A DNA stretch of 11,354 nt from an uncultured Bacillota bacterium (lineage in GTDB: Bacteria > Bacillota > Clostridia > Peptostreptococcales > Anaerovoracaceae): NCBI GenBank assembly GCA_946546075.1, contig CAMNNV010000027.1:1-11354 (forward strand), in the 5' to 3' direction. The notes beneath the pieces were generated by a model. That model saw nothing but the letters and a program-made list of their open reading frames with translations, was not told the origin of the DNA and searched no databases. How positions within the stretch are numbered: the first letter of the stretch is position 1; every line of letters starts with the position of its first letter. A program made the position numbers and the translations under genes. Shown one piece after another: positions 1 to 6,279 of the stretch.

Positions 1-389
1 TCTTCCAGGATCTTCACGCCGTCTTCGATGCAGCCGTCGCAGGTCCGCAGAACTTTGCCTGTGCCGATGCCTTTGATTTCTTTGCATATCACAGATCCGT
101 TCATTTCTTCGAACTTGGCGGTCAGTTCCTTCATGTCCTTGTAACAGTCCTTCTTGGTCTTCGGCTTGTCCAGATCGCCGTCTGACTTTGCCATGCCTAC
201 GACTGCTGCCATGGCGGATACGGCACCACAAGTACCCATGGTACCCATTCCAAGTCCGAATCCTTCCATGATCCTGAAAACATCTTTTTCTTCCATGCCA
301 AGATCTTCAGCAAACACACAGGCCACTGCCTGGGCGCAGTTGAATCCCTTCTTATGGAGCTCTATGGCTCTTTTCGCCTTATCTGACAT
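1..389 (-). CDS. C_GCAxxG_C_C family cysteine-rich putative redox protein (3' end outside window)
   Basis: The frame opens at the ATG at 389 and is still open at base 1, giving 129 visible residues with the C-terminus missing. It matches the C_GCAxxG_C_C family in layout: an N-terminal helix with the NCAQAV motif (Cys18), a Gly-rich stretch leading into TCGAVSA (Cys54), a central Cys82, and a C-terminal block with Cys102 and the Cys117-x2-Cys120 pair. Cys24 is additional. The cysteines suggest metal or Fe-S binding or thiol redox chemistry, but no reaction is established for the family. No signal peptide or membrane segment is visible, so it is probably cytosolic. The start lies 5 bases after the stop of the DUF1292 gene, so the two are almost certainly co-transcribed; the nearest Shine-Dalgarno-like sequence is GAGG at 403-406, inside the upstream gene and rather far away. 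Family assignment is good; function is unknown. Confidence 0.8.
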   Translation of the reverse strand, partial: MSDKAKRAIELHKKGFNCAQAVACVFAEDLGMEEKDVFRIMEGFGLGMGTMGTCGAVSAMAAVVGMAKSDGDLDKPKTKKDCYKDMKELTAKFEEMNGSVICKEIKGIGTGKVLRTCDGCIEDGVKILE

Positions 390-394
390 GTCTC

Positions 395-664
395 TTATGC
401 TTCCTCTGCAGCAAGCGCTTCAAATTCCGCTACGACTTTCTCGAATTCTTCCTCATCTTCGATATCGATGAGCTCATAATCTTCGCCGAATTCCTTGTAG
501 CCATAGATGTATACATCTTCTGTGCCAAGCGGATTGAGTGCGATGTATTCTTTACCAATGGCATCGAATACTCCGAGGATACCACATTCCTCTTCTACGC
601 CATCGTCAAATTCCAGAGTTATGATTTCGTCTTCTTCGTATCCGTATAATTCTTTCTCTGCCAT
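395..664 (-). CDS. DUF1292 (UPF0473, YrzB-like) small acidic protein
   Basis: An 89-residue, very acidic protein with the core pattern of the DUF1292/UPF0473 family: a beta-rich start (DEIITLEFDDGVEEECGILG), the stretch YIALNPLG, a central VYIYGYKE, then an acidic helix with EEEFEKVVAEFEAL near the end. No function is established for the family; in Bacillota members often sit near housekeeping genes. I chose the ATG at 664 over the in-frame TTG at 676 because the TTG overlaps the Shine-Dalgarno sequence GGAGG (670-674), which is 5 bases from the ATG. An extended -10 promoter lies just upstream, so the gene can be expressed independently of uvrC. It precedes the C_GCAxxG_C_C gene by 5 bases. 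Not secreted; probably cytosolic. Confidence 0.85.
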   Translation of the reverse strand: MAEKELYGYEEDEIITLEFDDGVEEECGILGVFDAIGKEYIALNPLGTEDVYIYGYKEFGEDYELIDIEDEEEFEKVVAEFEALAAEEA

Positions 665-669
665 GTTTA

Positions 670-674
670 CCTCC
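670..674 (-). promoter_or_regulatory. Shine-Dalgarno site deciding the DUF1292 start
   Basis: GGAGG on the minus strand ends 5 bases before the ATG at 664. It excludes the alternative upstream TTG start at 676, whose codon overlaps this site. Confidence 0.8.
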
Positions 675-710
675 AATTACTGATGTTAAAAAACATTCAT
701 TTATGCCCTA

Positions 711-739
711 ACTATATCATCTGAAACTCCAATAGGCAA
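711..739 (-). promoter_or_regulatory. Predicted sigma-A promoter with extended -10 for the DUF1292 gene
   Basis: On the minus strand, TTGCCT (734-739) is followed after 17 bases by TATAGT (711-716), with the TGA of an extended -10 directly before it (717-719). Four of six and five of six positions match the consensus. It lies in the 79-base gap between the uvrC stop and the DUF1292 start, giving a leader of roughly 40 bases. Prediction from sequence only. Confidence 0.6.
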
Positions 740-743
740 CAGA

Positions 744-2624
744 TTATTTCTCTTCTGCCGTGGCTTCCGGCTTGTGGAAATATTCCCATACTTTTTCTGC
801 TGCGCCTTTGTTCATGCTCTCGGTATCTGCAAGTTCTTCCACAGATGCCGTTTTGATCTTTTCCACGCTCCCGAATCGTCTCAGCAGCGCCCTTCTTCTG
901 GCAGGCCCAACGCCTTCGATCTCGTCCAGCACCGATGTGAAAGCGGATTTGCCTCTCACATTCCTGTGGTACTCTATGGCGAACCGGTGGACTTCCTCCT
1001 GCATGGTGCCGATATAGCTGAACAGCAGGCTCCTCTCCTTCAGCGGGATCTCTTCATATTCCTCCTCGCTCTTCCTATATATGAGAGCCCTGGTCCTGTG
1101 ATTATCGTCTTTTACCATGCCCACTACAGGGATCTCAAATCCCGTCTCGTCTATGACCGCAAGCGCTGTGGAAACGTGGCCCTTGCCTCCGTCCATGAAA
1201 ATGATATCCGGAAGCTGGCTGAACTTGTCGTCCCCCTCAAAAACTCTGGCGAATCTTCGCGTGAGCATCTCCGTCATGGAGCCGTAGTCATCCTGGCCCT
1301 GCACCGTCCGGATCTTGAACTTCCTGTAGCTGCTCTTGTCCGGTCTCAGACCTTCGTAAACCACCATGGCACCGACGGTATCGACGCCATTCGTATTCGA
1401 TATATCATACGCTTCCGCCCGGAACTCTCTGCCGTCGTACTCACCCGACACTGCCCCCATCTCCCTGAGGACCGAGAACACTTCAGCGCCCAGCGTCTCT
1501 CTACGCTCCCGCGCATCCTTTGCTCTTCTGTCGATATTCTTGACCATCTCCAGGACGTCCTTTTTCGCCAGCTCCACGAGGGCTTTTTTCTCTCCCCTCT
1601 GAGGGCGCAAAAGTGTCACGTTGTGACCCGCATTACCGGTCATCATCTTCTCGAGCGCGTCTTTATCCTTCGGCATGTCCGTGACGAGGATCTCCTTCGG
1701 GATATTCGGCATGCTCCCGTAATACTGGTTCAAAAAGGCGGATACCAGCTCTGCTCTGTCTGCTTCCTGGGAGTTGTCCATCTCGTGGCTTTCTCTGCCG
1801 ATGAGTTTGCTGTCCCGCACGAAAAAGACGACCATATTCGTGGTCTCCGTGCCTCTTGCCGGCAGGACGATGTCCATATCCGTGTCGTGATGGAGCACCA
1901 CTCTCTGGGTGGCCGAAAGGGACTTCGCCGCTTCGATCTGGTCGCGGTATACTGCCGCTTCCTCGAAGTCCAGCCTCTCGGATGCGGCCTGCATCTTTTG
2001 CTTGAGGCTGCCTATCAGCGCTTTGTCGCGGCCGGCCATGAATTCCTTCACGCCTTCGATGGACCTGGCGTATTCCTCTTCTGAGACATTGCCGTTGCAG
2101 ATCCCTCTACACTGGTTGATGTGATAATTCAGGCACGGTCTGTATCCCGGCGGAAAGGCTGTGGCGGAACATCTTTTGAGGCTGAAACTGCTTCCCAAAA
2201 GGTCCACGATCCTGTTTACGGCTCCTGCATCGCTGTACGGTCCGTAGTATCTTGCGCCATCTTTTTTGACGATACGGGTCTTCAGCACTCTCGGATATTT
2301 CTCGTTCGTGATCTTGATGTATGGATACGTCTTGTCATCTCGCAGCAGGATGTTGTACTTCGGCCTGTGCTTCTTGATCAGATTGCATTCGAGGATCAGT
2401 GCCTCTGCTTCTGTAGCTGCCGTGATGTACTCGAACTCTGCGATCTGAGACACCATGCTCCGGATCCTTGGCTCGAGATTTCTCGAGGACTGGAAGTACT
2501 GTCTGACCCGGTTTCTGAGAGAAATCGCCTTGCCGACATAGATTATGTTGCCGACCTTGTCCTTGTGCATGTAGACACCGGGACTGTCCGGCAGGTTTTT
2601 TAGATTTTCCTGTATGTCGAACAT
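744..2624 (-). CDS. uvrC: UvrC, excinuclease ABC subunit C
   Basis: UvrC is the nuclease of the UvrABC nucleotide excision repair complex and cuts the damaged strand on both sides of a lesion. All domains are in order in 626 residues, a normal length. The GIY-YIG nuclease is at about 12-95: GVY at 16-18, YVGK at 29-32, Arg39, Tyr43 and the probable catalytic Glu79. Four cysteines at 152, 164, 172 and 176 have the same spacing as the Fe-S ligands of E. coli UvrC. The UVR (UvrB-binding) motif is at about 203-238. The RNase H-like 3'-5' side nuclease has Asp407 (YDISNTNG), Asp478 (MDGGKGH) and His546 (EEVHRFA). The tandem helix-hairpin-helix is at about 562-618. The ATG at 2624 overlaps the dacF TAA by one base (TAATG) and is preceded by GGAG, so it is probably translationally coupled to dacF. 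No terminator separates it from the DUF1292 gene. Confidence 0.97.
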   Translation of the reverse strand: MFDIQENLKNLPDSPGVYMHKDKVGNIIYVGKAISLRNRVRQYFQSSRNLEPRIRSMVSQIAEFEYITAATEAEALILECNLIKKHRPKYNILLRDDKTYPYIKITNEKYPRVLKTRIVKKDGARYYGPYSDAGAVNRIVDLLGSSFSLKRCSATAFPPGYRPCLNYHINQCRGICNGNVSEEEYARSIEGVKEFMAGRDKALIGSLKQKMQAASERLDFEEAAVYRDQIEAAKSLSATQRVVLHHDTDMDIVLPARGTETTNMVVFFVRDSKLIGRESHEMDNSQEADRAELVSAFLNQYYGSMPNIPKEILVTDMPKDKDALEKMMTGNAGHNVTLLRPQRGEKKALVELAKKDVLEMVKNIDRRAKDARERRETLGAEVFSVLREMGAVSGEYDGREFRAEAYDISNTNGVDTVGAMVVYEGLRPDKSSYRKFKIRTVQGQDDYGSMTEMLTRRFARVFEGDDKFSQLPDIIFMDGGKGHVSTALAVIDETGFEIPVVGMVKDDNHRTRALIYRKSEEEYEEIPLKERSLLFSYIGTMQEEVHRFAIEYHRNVRGKSAFTSVLDEIEGVGPARRRALLRRFGSVEKIKTASVEELADTESMNKGAAEKVWEYFHKPEATAEEK

Positions 2625-4345
2625 TACTTATCTCCACTGCCTTCAGGAGTATCCGGATCCTTCTTTGCCCTGGCTTCATGATCCATTTTGACCTTGAGAT
2701 CTTTGATGAAATCATCGAAGGACTGGATGTCCGGATCGCTTGCTTTGATCGGGCGGGCAGATGACCTGTATGAGGATCTCTGGGTCGATCTGTACGATGG
2801 TGTTTCTGACGGTCTTCCTGCTGATCTTGAGGATGGTCTTTCTGAGGATCTTCCCGCAGGTCTTGAGGATGTCCCTGCCGCCGATCTTCTTTTCGCTCTG
2901 CCGAATTCCCACTCTGCCGTCTTACGGCTTACAGGCTGGTTCACGTCCTTCTCCTGCTTCACAGCTTTTGCCCTGTCCGGGCCGGGCCTTCCTGTCTGCG
3001 GCTTCTGCGGTGCTTTTTTCTTGGACTTGCTCTGTGCCTTCTTTTTCTTCTTATTTCTAGCTATGAACAGGATCACCAAAGCGATGAGTATGATCGTAAT
3101 CACGGTCACCAGGAAGAGTGGCACCATGTCATCCGGTATTCCTATATGAGAAAGGATGCCGCCTTCCCCTACCGATGCAAGTGCCAGAGCATCTGTCTCG
3201 ACTAAGACCTGTCCATTTTTATCCGTGAGGGAAACGGTACCCACGATATCGCCTTTTTTGACAGGCGCCGTGAGCTTCTTCTCCAGCGTCGTGACTTCCA
3301 CATCGGCATCGACTTCCGGTGCCTGTCCGTTCACCTTCTGGACGGTGACCGCCAGCGCATCAGCAGGACCTATGGCGACTTTGCCCGTCTGTCCTCGTCT
3401 CACCTTCATGATGTCCGCTTCTGCCCGGGCCTTCATGATGATCTTGGTCTCGTAATTGTCGAAGCCGTAATCCATGAGCCTGATGGCGTCCGTGAATCTC
3501 GTCTCATCACCTGAATCCAGCACGACTGCGATCAGCTGCGTGCTGCCTCTTCTTGCTGTACCGACGAAGCAGTTGCCTGCCACGGATGTGGTGCCGGTCT
3601 TGACACCTGTTGCACCTTCATATCTGAGCGGGATCTTCTTGCCATCGACCTCTATGGATTTCTTTGAAGTCAGAAGGTGATTCGTGCTCTTGAGTTTTCT
3701 TTCTTTTGATTTATTCGTTGCCGGGATAGTGTATCTCGTCGTGGACACGATCTTTCGGAATGTCTTGTTCTTCATTGCCTCCTTGGTTATCTTAGAAAGA
3801 TCTCGTGCCGTCGTCTTATGATTCTCCTGTCCCGGAAGGTTGAGCCCGTTTGGATTCGTGTAGTACGTGTCTGTAGCACCGCACTGCCTTGCTCTTTCGT
3901 TCATCTGGTCGCAGAAACTCTCGATGTTTCCTGCCTCCGCGATGGCCAGCTGCCTTGCGGCATCGTTTGCTGACGGGAGCATCAGTGCATACAGCAGCTG
4001 CTCTACAGTGAGGACCTCGCCCTTTTTCATTTCGATGTTCATGCCCACCGGAGAGGAATTCTCTGTTACCGTAACTTCGGCATTGAGATCCATGTTCTCC
4101 AGTACCACAAGACATGTGAGGATCTTTGTTATACTTGCAGGATCTCTCTTCTCGTCTGCATTCTTCTCATACAGCACATCCCCTGTCACCCCATCGATCA
4201 TGATGGCGGATGTCGCATCGATCTTAGGCTGCCCTGCATTCTCCTCTGCAAAGGAAGATGCTGCTCCCATAAGAAACAGCATCATAACTGCCAGCCATAT
4301 TGTTATTGTTCTTGCTTTTTTCATTATTATAAGTTTATTATCCAT
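2624..4345 (-). CDS. dacF: D-alanyl-D-alanine carboxypeptidase (DacF/PBP5 type) with long basic cytoplasmic tail
   Basis: A low-molecular-weight penicillin-binding protein that trims the terminal D-Ala from peptidoglycan pentapeptides outside the membrane. Counting from the ATG at 4345, a signal peptide ends near residue 33 (SSFA before EEN). The peptidase S11 domain shows all three active-site motifs: S71-ITK74, S125-AN127 and K249-TG251. A C-terminal beta-rich PBP5_C-like domain spans about 300-395. Unlike classical members, which end in an amphipathic helix, this one has a true membrane segment (about 408-429), a poly-Lys stop-transfer stretch, then about 140 cytoplasmic residues including an Arg/Ser tetrapeptide repeat (about 495-532). 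Neither candidate start has a clear Shine-Dalgarno. The predicted -10 lies only 6 bases upstream of the 4345 ATG, so the second ATG at 4324 (MKKARTITIW, a typical signal-peptide start) may be the true one. It is first in the dacF-uvrC operon and diverges from serA. Confidence 0.92.
   Translation of the reverse strand: MDNKLIIMKKARTITIWLAVMMLFLMGAASSFAEENAGQPKIDATSAIMIDGVTGDVLYEKNADEKRDPASITKILTCLVVLENMDLNAEVTVTENSSPVGMNIEMKKGEVLTVEQLLYALMLPSANDAARQLAIAEAGNIESFCDQMNERARQCGATDTYYTNPNGLNLPGQENHKTTARDLSKITKEAMKNKTFRKIVSTTRYTIPATNKSKERKLKSTNHLLTSKKSIEVDGKKIPLRYEGATGVKTGTTSVAGNCFVGTARRGSTQLIAVVLDSGDETRFTDAIRLMDYGFDNYETKIIMKARAEADIMKVRRGQTGKVAIGPADALAVTVQKVNGQAPEVDADVEVTTLEKKLTAPVKKGDIVGTVSLTDKNGQVLVETDALALASVGEGGILSHIGIPDDMVPLFLVTVITIILIALVILFIARNKKKKKAQSKSKKKAPQKPQTGRPGPDRAKAVKQEKDVNQPVSRKTAEWEFGRAKRRSAAGTSSRPAGRSSERPSSRSAGRPSETPSYRSTQRSSYRSSARPIKASDPDIQSFDDFIKDLKVKMDHEARAKKDPDTPEGSGDK
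2753..2863 (-). repeat. 12-bp coding repeat giving an R-x-x-x tetrapeptide tail in DacF
   Basis: Nine consecutive 12-base units each begin with an Arg codon (mostly AGA; one unit has ACA, Thr) and encode RPAG, RSSE, RPSS, RSAG, RPSE, TPSY, RSTQ, RSSY and RSSA, followed by RP. The period is exact at four residues with no frame slips. The units have diverged mainly in the second to fourth codons, which suggests an old tandem expansion. The encoded segment is predicted to be disordered, strongly basic and Ser-rich, on the cytoplasmic side of the membrane. Confidence 0.8.
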
Positions 4346-4351
4346 GGCTTG

Positions 4352-4380
4352 ATTATATCACTTTACGGTATATGGGTAAA
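4352..4380 (-). promoter_or_regulatory. Predicted extended -10 promoter for dacF-uvrC
   Basis: On the minus strand, TTTACC (4375-4380), 17 bases, then a perfect TATAAT (4352-4357) preceded by TGA. The expected transcription start falls at about 4344-4347, essentially on the first dacF ATG. This means either a leaderless message or initiation at the second ATG at 4324. Confidence 0.7.
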
Positions 4381-4390
4381 ATGTTATAAT
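4362..4390 (+). promoter_or_regulatory. Predicted extended -10 promoter for the serA-like gene
   Basis: TTTACG (4362-4367), 17 bases, then a perfect TATAAT (4385-4390) preceded by TGT as an extended -10. A second TATAAT at 4392-4397 has no matching -35. The expected start is about 4397, leaving a leader of about 50 bases. Its -35 lies between the -35 and -10 of the opposing dacF promoter, so two polymerases cannot occupy both. Confidence 0.7.
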
Positions 4391-4433
4391 CTATAATACT
4401 TGGGAATTTTACAGACAACAAATATTTCTTGAA

Positions 4434-4441
4434 AAGAGGTG
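4434..4441 (+). promoter_or_regulatory. Shine-Dalgarno site of the serA-like gene
   Basis: AAGAGGTG ends 7 bases before the ATG at 4449 and supports that start. Confidence 0.75.
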
Positions 4442-4448
4442 TATTTTA

Positions 4449-5579
4449 ATGTACAAAATTGGAACATTAAACAAAATTTCACCGGTCGGCCTTTCTAAGC
4501 TGACTGACGACTATCAGATCGTTGAAGATGTGAACGAAGCTAACGGCATCATCCTGAGAAGCTATGACATGCACGAAATGGATTTCTCAGATGATCTTCT
4601 CGCAATCGGAAGAGCCGGCGCAGGCACAAACAACATTCCTGTTGACAAGTGTGCAGAGCAGGGAATCGTCGTTTTCAACGCACCTGGTGCTAATGCTAAT
4701 GCAGTTAAGGAACTCGTTCTTGCCGGTATGATCAACGCTGCAAGAAACGTAGTCGAAGGCGCTGCATGGGCTAAGACTCTCATCGGCAACGAAGGCGTTG
4801 GCAAGATGGTAGAAAAGGGCAAGGGTCAGTTCGCCGGAACTGAGATCATGGGCAAAACTCTTGGTATCATCGGACTGGGAGCTATCGGTGCTAAGGTTGC
4901 GAACGCAGCGATCGCACTGGGCATGGATGTTATCGGATACGATGCATTCCTCAACCCTGGCGCAGCACTCAGACTCGATCCTGCTGTCAAGGTAGTAGAT
5001 GATCTTTCAAAGCTTTACCCTGTATGCGACTACATCTCCATCCACGTTCCTGCAAACGATGCAACAGCTAAGATGATCAATGCAGAAGCTCTGGATCAGA
5101 TGAAGGACGGAGTCGTATTCCTCAACTTCTCAAGAGATAAACTCATAAATGACGAAGATCTGCTGGCTGCTATCGATGCAGGCAAAGTACGCAAGTACGT
5201 TACAGACTTCACAGACGATGCTATCCTGAACGCTGACAAGCCTCAGATCACAGTTTACCCTCACCTGGGAGCATCCTCAGCAGAAGCTGAAGATAACTGT
5301 GCAGTAATGGCAGTTAAGCAGGTAATGGACTACGTTGAGAACGGTAACATCGTAAACTCCGTTAACCTTCCTGCAGTAAACCTCGGACCTAAGTCCGGTG
5401 CAAGAATGGTCGTCATCGCTAAGAACGACGCAGGCGCACTGGAGAAGGTCGCAGCAGTTGCTTCCGGAGCAGTTGCAAGCAACACCAGAGGCGACTACAC
5501 TGTAGTTCTGGCTGACGTTCCTGCAGGCACAGCACCTGTAGAAGGCGAAGGCATCGTAAGAGCACGTGTTATCGAATAA
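4449..5579 (+). CDS. serA: 3-phosphoglycerate dehydrogenase (D-isomer 2-hydroxyacid dehydrogenase family)
   Basis: It probably oxidises 3-phosphoglycerate to 3-phosphohydroxypyruvate with NAD, the first step of serine synthesis, in the cytosol. In 376 residues the substrate domain contains the family signature GRAGAGTNNIPVDKC (54-68). The Rossmann fold has GLGAIG at 142-147 and Asp165 at the end of the second strand, which favours NAD. The catalytic Arg is Arg229 (NFSRD) and the catalytic His is His272 (PHLGAS). The usual Glu of the triad is not seen as DVFExEP; the equivalent stretch reads TDFTDD (252-257), and from family knowledge this resembles the short clostridial SerA type. The C-terminus (about 319-375) looks like a shortened ACT domain (RMVVIAKND ... 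GIVRARVI). Codon use is more biased than in the neighbours, suggesting high expression. No serC is next to it; the gene is alone between its own promoter and terminator. A related hydroxyacid dehydrogenase activity cannot be excluded. Confidence 0.88.
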   Translation: MYKIGTLNKISPVGLSKLTDDYQIVEDVNEANGIILRSYDMHEMDFSDDLLAIGRAGAGTNNIPVDKCAEQGIVVFNAPGANANAVKELVLAGMINAARNVVEGAAWAKTLIGNEGVGKMVEKGKGQFAGTEIMGKTLGIIGLGAIGAKVANAAIALGMDVIGYDAFLNPGAALRLDPAVKVVDDLSKLYPVCDYISIHVPANDATAKMINAEALDQMKDGVVFLNFSRDKLINDEDLLAAIDAGKVRKYVTDFTDDAILNADKPQITVYPHLGASSAEAEDNCAVMAVKQVMDYVENGNIVNSVNLPAVNLGPKSGARMVVIAKNDAGALEKVAAVASGAVASNTRGDYTVVLADVPAGTAPVEGEGIVRARVIE

Positions 5580-5600
5580 TCCACTCATTCAAAAACTGAG

Positions 5601-5629
5601 ACGGCGGCCCTGATGGCCGCCGTTTTTTT
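5601..5629 (+). terminator. Intrinsic terminator of the serA-like gene, probably bidirectional
   Basis: A 9-bp perfect stem (ACGGCGGCC at 5601-5609 with GGCCGCCGT at 5615-5623), loop CTGAT, followed by seven T. It starts 21 bases after the serA stop. On the minus strand a TTTTT run follows the stem after a few bases, so it may also stop transcription from the convergent HD-domain gene, although its right end touches that gene's stop codon. Confidence 0.9.
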
Positions 5630-6153
5630 CATATTCCTATCCCGAACATCTTCCTGCAAAGGCTCCTGCCCGTCTCCGTCCGGAAGATACTGCAAAGCGC
5701 TGCGCATATGTCGTTTCCGGAGGAGGACTTCTCATAGAGATTGACGAGGAAGTCCGCTTCCACAAGGATCCGATAGTCCAGTCCCTCGATATGGTCGTAG
5801 GTGTGATGATGACCAATCAGGTACCGGATGCGCTCACGAGCCTCCGGACTAACCCTGTACTCTGCAGAGTTCTTCCCATGACAGACTTCATCCAGCATTG
5901 CCATAGCGATAGGCGGTCCGAGCTTTTCCTGGTACGGGCCTGCACACGTCCCAAATTCCCGCTCGGCAGGGATAACACCTATATCGTGCAGAACAGCTGT
6001 GATTTCAAGCGTTCGCAATGCATCCCCATCTAGGCCTTCCATGGTTCCCATATATTTGCAAAGGCTGTGGACTTTGAGAAAATGCTGTATTCGTTTTGCG
6101 TCTCCTCGATCAAACTCCACCATCCTTGTGATCAGTTCATCCACTATGTTCAT
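5629..6153 (-). CDS. HD-domain protein (putative metal-dependent phosphohydrolase)
   Basis: A 174-residue cytosolic protein with the HD superfamily layout: His29 in FLKVHSLCKYM, the His56-Asp57 pair in AVLHDIGV, a histidine cluster at 115-117 (GHHHTYD), and Asp134 in VEADFLVN. These are the usual metal ligands, so a divalent-metal phosphohydrolase is likely. The substrate (nucleotide, signalling nucleotide or other) cannot be told; no partner domain such as GAF, PAS or RelA is present. The start at 6153 is supported by AAAGGGGA upstream on the minus strand. The gene is divergent from the Amt-kinase gene, sharing a 126-bp intergenic region rich in inverted repeats, and convergent with serA. 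A functional link to ammonium sensing is possible but only from position. Confidence 0.85.
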   Translation of the reverse strand: MNIVDELITRMVEFDRGDAKRIQHFLKVHSLCKYMGTMEGLDGDALRTLEITAVLHDIGVIPAEREFGTCAGPYQEKLGPPIAMAMLDEVCHGKNSAEYRVSPEARERIRYLIGHHHTYDHIEGLDYRILVEADFLVNLYEKSSSGNDICAALCSIFRTETGRSLCRKMFGIGI

Positions 6154-6184
6154 ATCGATTCCCCTTTCTTGCGTTTTTCCGGGT

Positions 6185-6207
6185 AAATGTGCGGTTTATC
6201 CACATTT
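6185..6207. repeat. Inverted repeat AAATGTG-N9-CACATTT in the HD / Amt-kinase intergenic region
   Basis: Perfect 7-base arms at 6185-6191 and 6201-6207, located 32-54 bases upstream of the HD-gene start. TAAATGYGC also occurs as a direct repeat at 6184-6192 and 6211-6219. This could be an operator for the HD gene. I see no convincing -35/-10 pair for that gene. Confidence 0.45.
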
Positions 6208-6230
6208 GAATAAATGCGCAAATTCCCATT

Positions 6231-6278
6231 CAGCACCTCATATTTATGTTACAATACAAATACTGTTTAGAGGTGCTG
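6231..6278. repeat. Perfect inverted repeat CAGCACCTC-N30-GAGGTGCTG around the Amt-kinase promoter
   Basis: Nine-base arms at 6231-6239 and 6270-6278, 39 bases centre to centre. The left arm overlaps the expected -35 region and the right arm contains the Shine-Dalgarno GAGG of the Amt-kinase gene. A transcript starting from the predicted promoter would not contain the left arm, so a DNA operator is more likely than an RNA hairpin, unless transcription enters from further upstream. Confidence 0.6.
6247..6255 (+). promoter_or_regulatory. Predicted extended -10 element for the Amt-kinase operon
   Basis: TGT-TACAAT with the hexamer at 6250-6255 matches five of six positions plus the TGn extension. 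The -35 region at 17 bases (CATTCA) is very poor and overlaps the left arm of the inverted repeat, which would suit an activator-dependent promoter. The expected start is about 6262, giving a short leader of about 18 bases. Confidence 0.5.
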
Positions 6279-6279
6279 T

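Larger units (their letters stand above)
4351..4391. repeat. 41-bp near-palindrome holding two interleaved divergent promoters
   Basis: The stretch centred on 4371 reads nearly the same on both strands: 14 of 20 base pairs are symmetric, including the outer GATTATA/TATAATC arms and the inner TTTAC/GTAAA arms. The outer arms are the two -10 elements and the inner arms are the two -35 elements of the divergent dacF and serA promoters. The symmetry therefore mostly comes from the promoter elements themselves; a regulator binding the dyad is possible but not shown. Confidence 0.75.

Noticed and set aside
154..471. A 105-codon plus-strand frame over the left-edge genes
   Set aside because: It overlaps two minus-strand genes with recognised families and has no ribosome binding site.
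683..696. Small palindrome ATGTT-N4-AACAT upstream of the DUF1292 gene, considered as a uvrC terminator or operator
   Set aside because: Only five AT-rich pairs and downstream of the predicted promoter; too weak to support either role.
774..2084. A 436-codon open frame on the plus strand opposite uvrC
   Set aside because: It lies entirely antisense to a clear uvrC, has no recognisable domain and is Leu/Val/His/Arg-rich in the way expected from the complement of biased coding DNA.
2753..2863. CRISPR-like or satellite array
   Set aside because: Units are 12 bases, contiguous, in frame and encode the DacF tail; there are no spacers.
6231..6278. RNA hairpin masking the ribosome binding site of the Amt-kinase gene
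   Set aside because: The predicted promoter lies between the two arms, so the normal transcript would lack the left arm. Kept as a possible DNA operator instead.
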